64,000 nucleotides of DNA from NCBI GenBank assembly GCA_022410635.1, contig JAJVDF010001833.1, positions 16,515 through 80,514 of the forward strand, written 5' to 3'. Position 1 is the stretch's first letter, and every line of letters begins with the position of its first letter. This document shows, piece by piece, positions 60,721 to 64,000 of this stretch. The translations under genes and the position numbers were made by a program. Source of the DNA: Tretioscincus oriximinensis (Eukaryota > Chordata > Lepidosauria > Squamata > Gymnophthalmidae). The notes beneath the pieces were generated by a model. The model was not told where the DNA came from and made no database searches. It saw nothing but the letters and a program-made list of their open reading frames with translations.

Positions 60721-61439
60721 TATGTAAGCTGGGATTTAATCAGCACCAGAATAGGACTGTGATTTGAAGACTATGCTTTTATTGATGCACCCAAGGACTG
60801 CATTTATCTTTTGTATATTATTATTGACTTATACTAGGTTGTGTAAATTAACATTGCAATACGTTTTCACACATACTGTCAGCAAGCCATGTATCCTTCT
60901 TTTATAAGTATACTTAATAATGCTGTCCTAAGTGCCCTTGGCATTTGTCTCCCTTAGTTTTTATTTAATGCTGATTGATTATTAAAAACGGGTGCATGGA
61001 ATGATGCCCAAGTGTGCTGAATTTTAAGAGTTCCACTAATAACAGTTGTGCATTATGTGCTGTTGTGCATGAAATGAAATAGACTGCACCATACACACAA
61101 AAAAGATTAGTAATTGTAATAGATGAGATGATCAATTGTAATCTTGCTTGTAACACACAGGAGAAGAAGACTCACAGACCCAAATAATGATCTTTAGAAA
61201 TAAACATCAGCCATTAGCTTGGGGGTGTGTGGAGTTTTCTACCTTTCACACTTCTCTAGAGAAAAGTATACCGGCTCCTGGGCTAGATGCGAAAGCTATA
61301 TTCTCCAGCATTTCCTTCTACTCATGCCTAGCTGTTCCTGCAAAGTGCTGGGTGTTATTGGGCGGGGAAGTATCATAGTGGGAGCCCAAAAATATCAGTC
61401 ACTGAGTATTTTCCACATGCACAAAGTATGCACAGGAAT
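60721..61439. other. Non-coding DNA, nothing recognised
   Basis: Nothing supportable; ORFs at 61187-61518 lack motifs. Confidence 0.5.
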
Positions 61440-61580
61440 TCTGTGCTGTCACCTCTGGGACGGGACCGGAAGTGATGTCACTCCAGGCACCATTCCTGGA
61501 AGCAGCGATCAGAAGTAACATCATTTGTGATATCACTTCCACCCGAGAAGCATGTCACTTCCAGCCCCAGTGTTCCCCAT
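61440..61580. repeat. Repeated GAAGTGATGTCACT-type palindromic motifs
   Basis: CCGGAAGTGATGTCACTCC (61458), GAAGTAACATCATTTGTGA (61512) and TGATATCACTTCC (61528) are variants of one palindrome, with TGTCACTTCC again at 61554. This may be a degraded inverted-repeat element. Confidence 0.45.
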
Positions 61581-62574
61581 CCCTGGTACAAGAACCCATA
61601 CTTCATACAAGGACGAAGAATCTGACAAGGTATACACGATTCTCACATGAAGCCCAGCCCTGTTCTGTGATTGGGTAAAAACATATCAAGTGACATAGAA
61701 CATAAAAAGCCTAGAATGCACTACTTGCACTTTCTGCGGGAATGTTTCCACAATATAGGAATCACTATGAATTACTTAGAGCTGAATAAATAAGTGATGT
61801 TTAGATACAGCTCCAGATAAAGGCAACTGCCGTGTTTTGCTTTGTGAAGACAGATAACACAAACCTAGACTGATAAGAAACCATCATAACCATCAACATC
61901 ATCCCCATGCCTGCTGTAAAGCCTCAAATCTAATAGAAAACTCAAGTAACAAAACTGTTAATCCATTCAGAGGATATATGTGGTCTGAAGGAATAATTAG
62001 GTTTCAATATTTAACCCTTTGGCTGTGACAGAAAGAAAACAGAAAATTCAGTTATCAAGTCAGAAAGGAAATTGGAGAAGACAGAGAGAGCAAACTAAAA
62101 ACTATGTTGGAAGAAGTTCATATTATTCATCAGGCTGCCTATTTCTCCAAAAGTGGGAGGAAGGGAAACTTATCAAAATGCTGAAGCATTTTGGAAGCTA
62201 GTGAAGAGGATACAAGGGAGGATTTCCTGTTGGCAGATAAAGAAGATTTTAAAATGTGTAAAAGGTTTCAAGTCCTTAAACCTCACTTTTGAAATTTTAG
62301 ATGCTCTATCTTGCTCTTACAATGTTCCCAATTAGCAAAACAAAGAGACTGTGCCCTGTAGCACCTAGACACCTGTTTTTGGGTTGTTTTTTTTAATCTG
62401 CCGAATGCATAAATAAAATTAAGTATCCATGACTTTAGGTGAGCAGACATGGGATACAGCAGCTGACAAATGAACAGAGACAGAGACAAGCCATGATTCC
62501 TGGGAAGTGGCCTCTAGGGAACAAAATGTCCAGTATATAAAAAGGGGTGGAAAGCAGGAGCGATCAACAATGGA
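61581..62574. other. Non-coding DNA, nothing recognised
   Basis: Nothing supportable. Confidence 0.5.
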
Positions 62575-63525
62575 GCGAAAAAGTATTTGCCCCCTTCCTG
62601 ATATCTTATTCTTTTGGATGTTTGACACACTTAAATGTTTCAGATCACCAAAAAAGTTTAAATATTAGTCAAAGATAACACAAGTAAGCAAAAATGCAGT
62701 TTTTAAATGAAGGTGTTTATTATTAAAGGAAAAAGGTGTGAAAGGTGTGAAAAAAGTAATTAAAGGTGTGAAAAAAGTAATTGCCCCCTAAACAGGTAGG
62801 GCCATCCTTAACTGCAACAACTGCAATCAAGCGTTTGCGATAACTGGCGATGAGTCTTTTACAATGGTCTGGAAGAATTTTGCCTCACTCATCTTTGCAG
62901 AATTATTGTAATTCAGCTATTTCTCAGCATACACCACTATTTTAAGGTCATGCCACAGCATCTCAACTGGATTACGGTCAGGACTTCAACTAGGCCACAC
63001 TAAAATTTTAATTTTGTTCTTCTTAAACCATTCCAGTCCAGCAAGAGTTAGGCTTGCTGGTGTGCTTTGGATGATTGTCCTGCTGTGCTTCAGCTTGAGG
63101 TCACAAACAGATGGCTGGACATTCTCCATCAGGATTTTTTGGTGGACAGCGGAATTCATGGTTCCATTTACCACAGCAATTCTTCCAGGTCCTGATGCAT
63201 CAAAATAGCCCCAGACCCTCACACTGCTACCATTGTATTTTACTATTGGTATGATGTTCCATTTCTGAAATGCTATGTTACTTCTANACCAAATGTNTTG
63301 GGAATTACACCAACAAGAAAACCACTGCTGAGCAAAANTAATGTAAAGGCTCATCTCAGTTTTTCCAGGAAACATCTTGATNATCCCTAAGACTTTTGGG
63401 AGAGGATTCTGTGGACTGATGAGACAAAAGTTGAATTTTTTGGAAGGGCCCATGTAGATTTTGATCTCTTTTCCCCTTAGTAATAAAGACCTTCATTTAA
63501 AAACTTGTGTCTTTTGCTTGAGATG
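62575..63525. mobile_element. Rearranged Tc1-family DNA transposon
   Basis: The minus-strand part (62575-63302) carries a Tc1 terminus (AAAAAGTATTTGCCCCC) and the transposase C-terminal half: WGYFDASGPGRIAVVNGTMN, MENVQPSVCDLKLKHSR and SPDRNPVEMLWHDLK, the last holding the catalytic glutamate. From about 63308 the sequence flips to the plus strand: KKTTAEQK, FSRKHLD, and a block corresponding to WTDETKVEFF with the first catalytic aspartate. It then jumps to an inverted copy of the subterminal region (63435-63510, ACCTTCATTTAAAAAC). The two halves cannot make one transposase. Frameshifts, stops and N are present. Confidence 0.8.
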
Positions 63526-63568
63526 TTGTGTGGAACACTGTGTAAGAAGGGAAGCATGTTTGACTAGA

Positions 63569-63690
63569 GGATGCATTGTGGTCTGAATCAGCAGAGTTCT
63601 TCTTGCATTCTTATGTGGTCCATGACAGTGGATGCATTGTGGTCTGAATCAGCAGAGTTCTTCTTGCATTCTTATGTGGTCCATGAGAGT
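63569..63690 (+). repeat. Tandem duplication, 61-bp unit x 2
   Basis: The unit beginning GGATGCATTGTGGTCTG at 63569 repeats at 63630 with one clear mismatch (ACAGT versus AGAGT at the unit end). Confidence 0.95.
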
Positions 63691-63875
63691 TTCTGAACTT
63701 CATGACTTATTCTCATTCGATAAAGAATGTTCCTTGACCCAAATCAAGGTCAGGCACTGATTCATCAAAGGACCAAGCCATAAGAACTTCTTAAAGAACT
63801 TTCATGTCTCAAGACTTCCAGAGCACAGAATGGCATATTATTAAAATGTCTGTAGGGATGCAATATCAGCACAGC

Positions 63876-64000
63876 AGGCACGAATGGCACAGTTGCTAAG
63901 GAGATGATCTCTCATCTGGGAGATTGGGTTTTGGACATGGGGTGGGGTGAACAACTTCTACTAGCCTGTACTCTAGCCAACCCAACTATTCGAAAGTAAG
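63876..64000 (+). mobile_element. tRNA-derived SINE, family B (copy 3, cut by the window edge)
   Basis: GGCACGAATGGCACAGTTGC starts the head, with GAGATTGGGTTTT and CTAGCCTGTACTCTAGCC following. It matches the copies at 4463 and 58428 and continues beyond 64000. Confidence 0.8.

Noticed and set aside
1..64000. CRISPR array, phage, operon or toxin-antitoxin system
   Set aside because: No regularly spaced direct repeats with unique spacers and no prokaryotic gene organisation; everything fits vertebrate nuclear DNA.

Overview
This looks like nuclear DNA of a non-avian reptile, most likely a squamate (lizard or snake). The reasons are: genes split by introns, very low gene density, an AT-rich background with one sharp CpG island, several co-existing non-LTR retrotransposon clades (L2, CR1 and L1), tRNA-headed SINEs of the kind common in squamates, and many hAT and Tc1/mariner MITEs. 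The exact species cannot be read from the sequence. Isolated single N characters are scattered throughout.

Two protein-coding loci can be supported, both on the + strand. (1) At the left edge (1037-1788) lie the last two coding exons of a TRIM-family E3 ligase gene, encoding the linker and the PRY-SPRY (B30.2) domain. They are separated by an 88-bp intron; the RING, B-box and coiled-coil exons must lie to the left of the window. (2) At 36.27-37.44 kb a CpG island holds a first coding exon (36854-36914) that encodes a signal peptide and ends in a consensus splice donor in phase 1. No second exon was recognised in the remaining 27 kb, so this is probably the 5' end of a long secreted or membrane-protein gene with a large first intron.

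The rest is intron or intergenic DNA shaped by transposons. 2.0-3.9 kb: an L2 element sits inside an L1 endonuclease fragment. 4.4-5.5 kb: a tRNA SINE and a 568-bp foldback hAT MITE with a perfect 8-bp target-site duplication. 8.9-9.7 kb and 51 kb: an unclassified dispersed repeat, twice in inverted orientation. 14.5-15.5 kb and 46.1-46.5 kb: two related hAT-like elements, the first with a complex core of inverted and direct repeats. 18.5 kb: a decayed L2. 23.6-25.8 kb: a three-level nest (L1 containing a SINE containing a CR1 LINE) bounded by a 32-bp direct repeat. 26.8-28.0 kb: an L1 ORF2 fragment and a second foldback family. 22.5, 29.6, 32.2 and 60.2 kb: an ~80-bp Tc1/mariner MITE family. 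52.9 kb: a 157-bp hAT MITE with a perfect 8-bp duplication. 55.6-56.3 and 59.2 kb: old minus-strand L2 copies. 62.6-63.5 kb: a rearranged Tc1 transposon whose two halves face opposite ways.

No operon, CRISPR, phage or other prokaryotic system is present. The two genes show no functional link; they simply share a stretch of reptile chromosome. The more unusual findings concern genome architecture: nested insertions, foldback MITEs and the rearranged Tc1 element.
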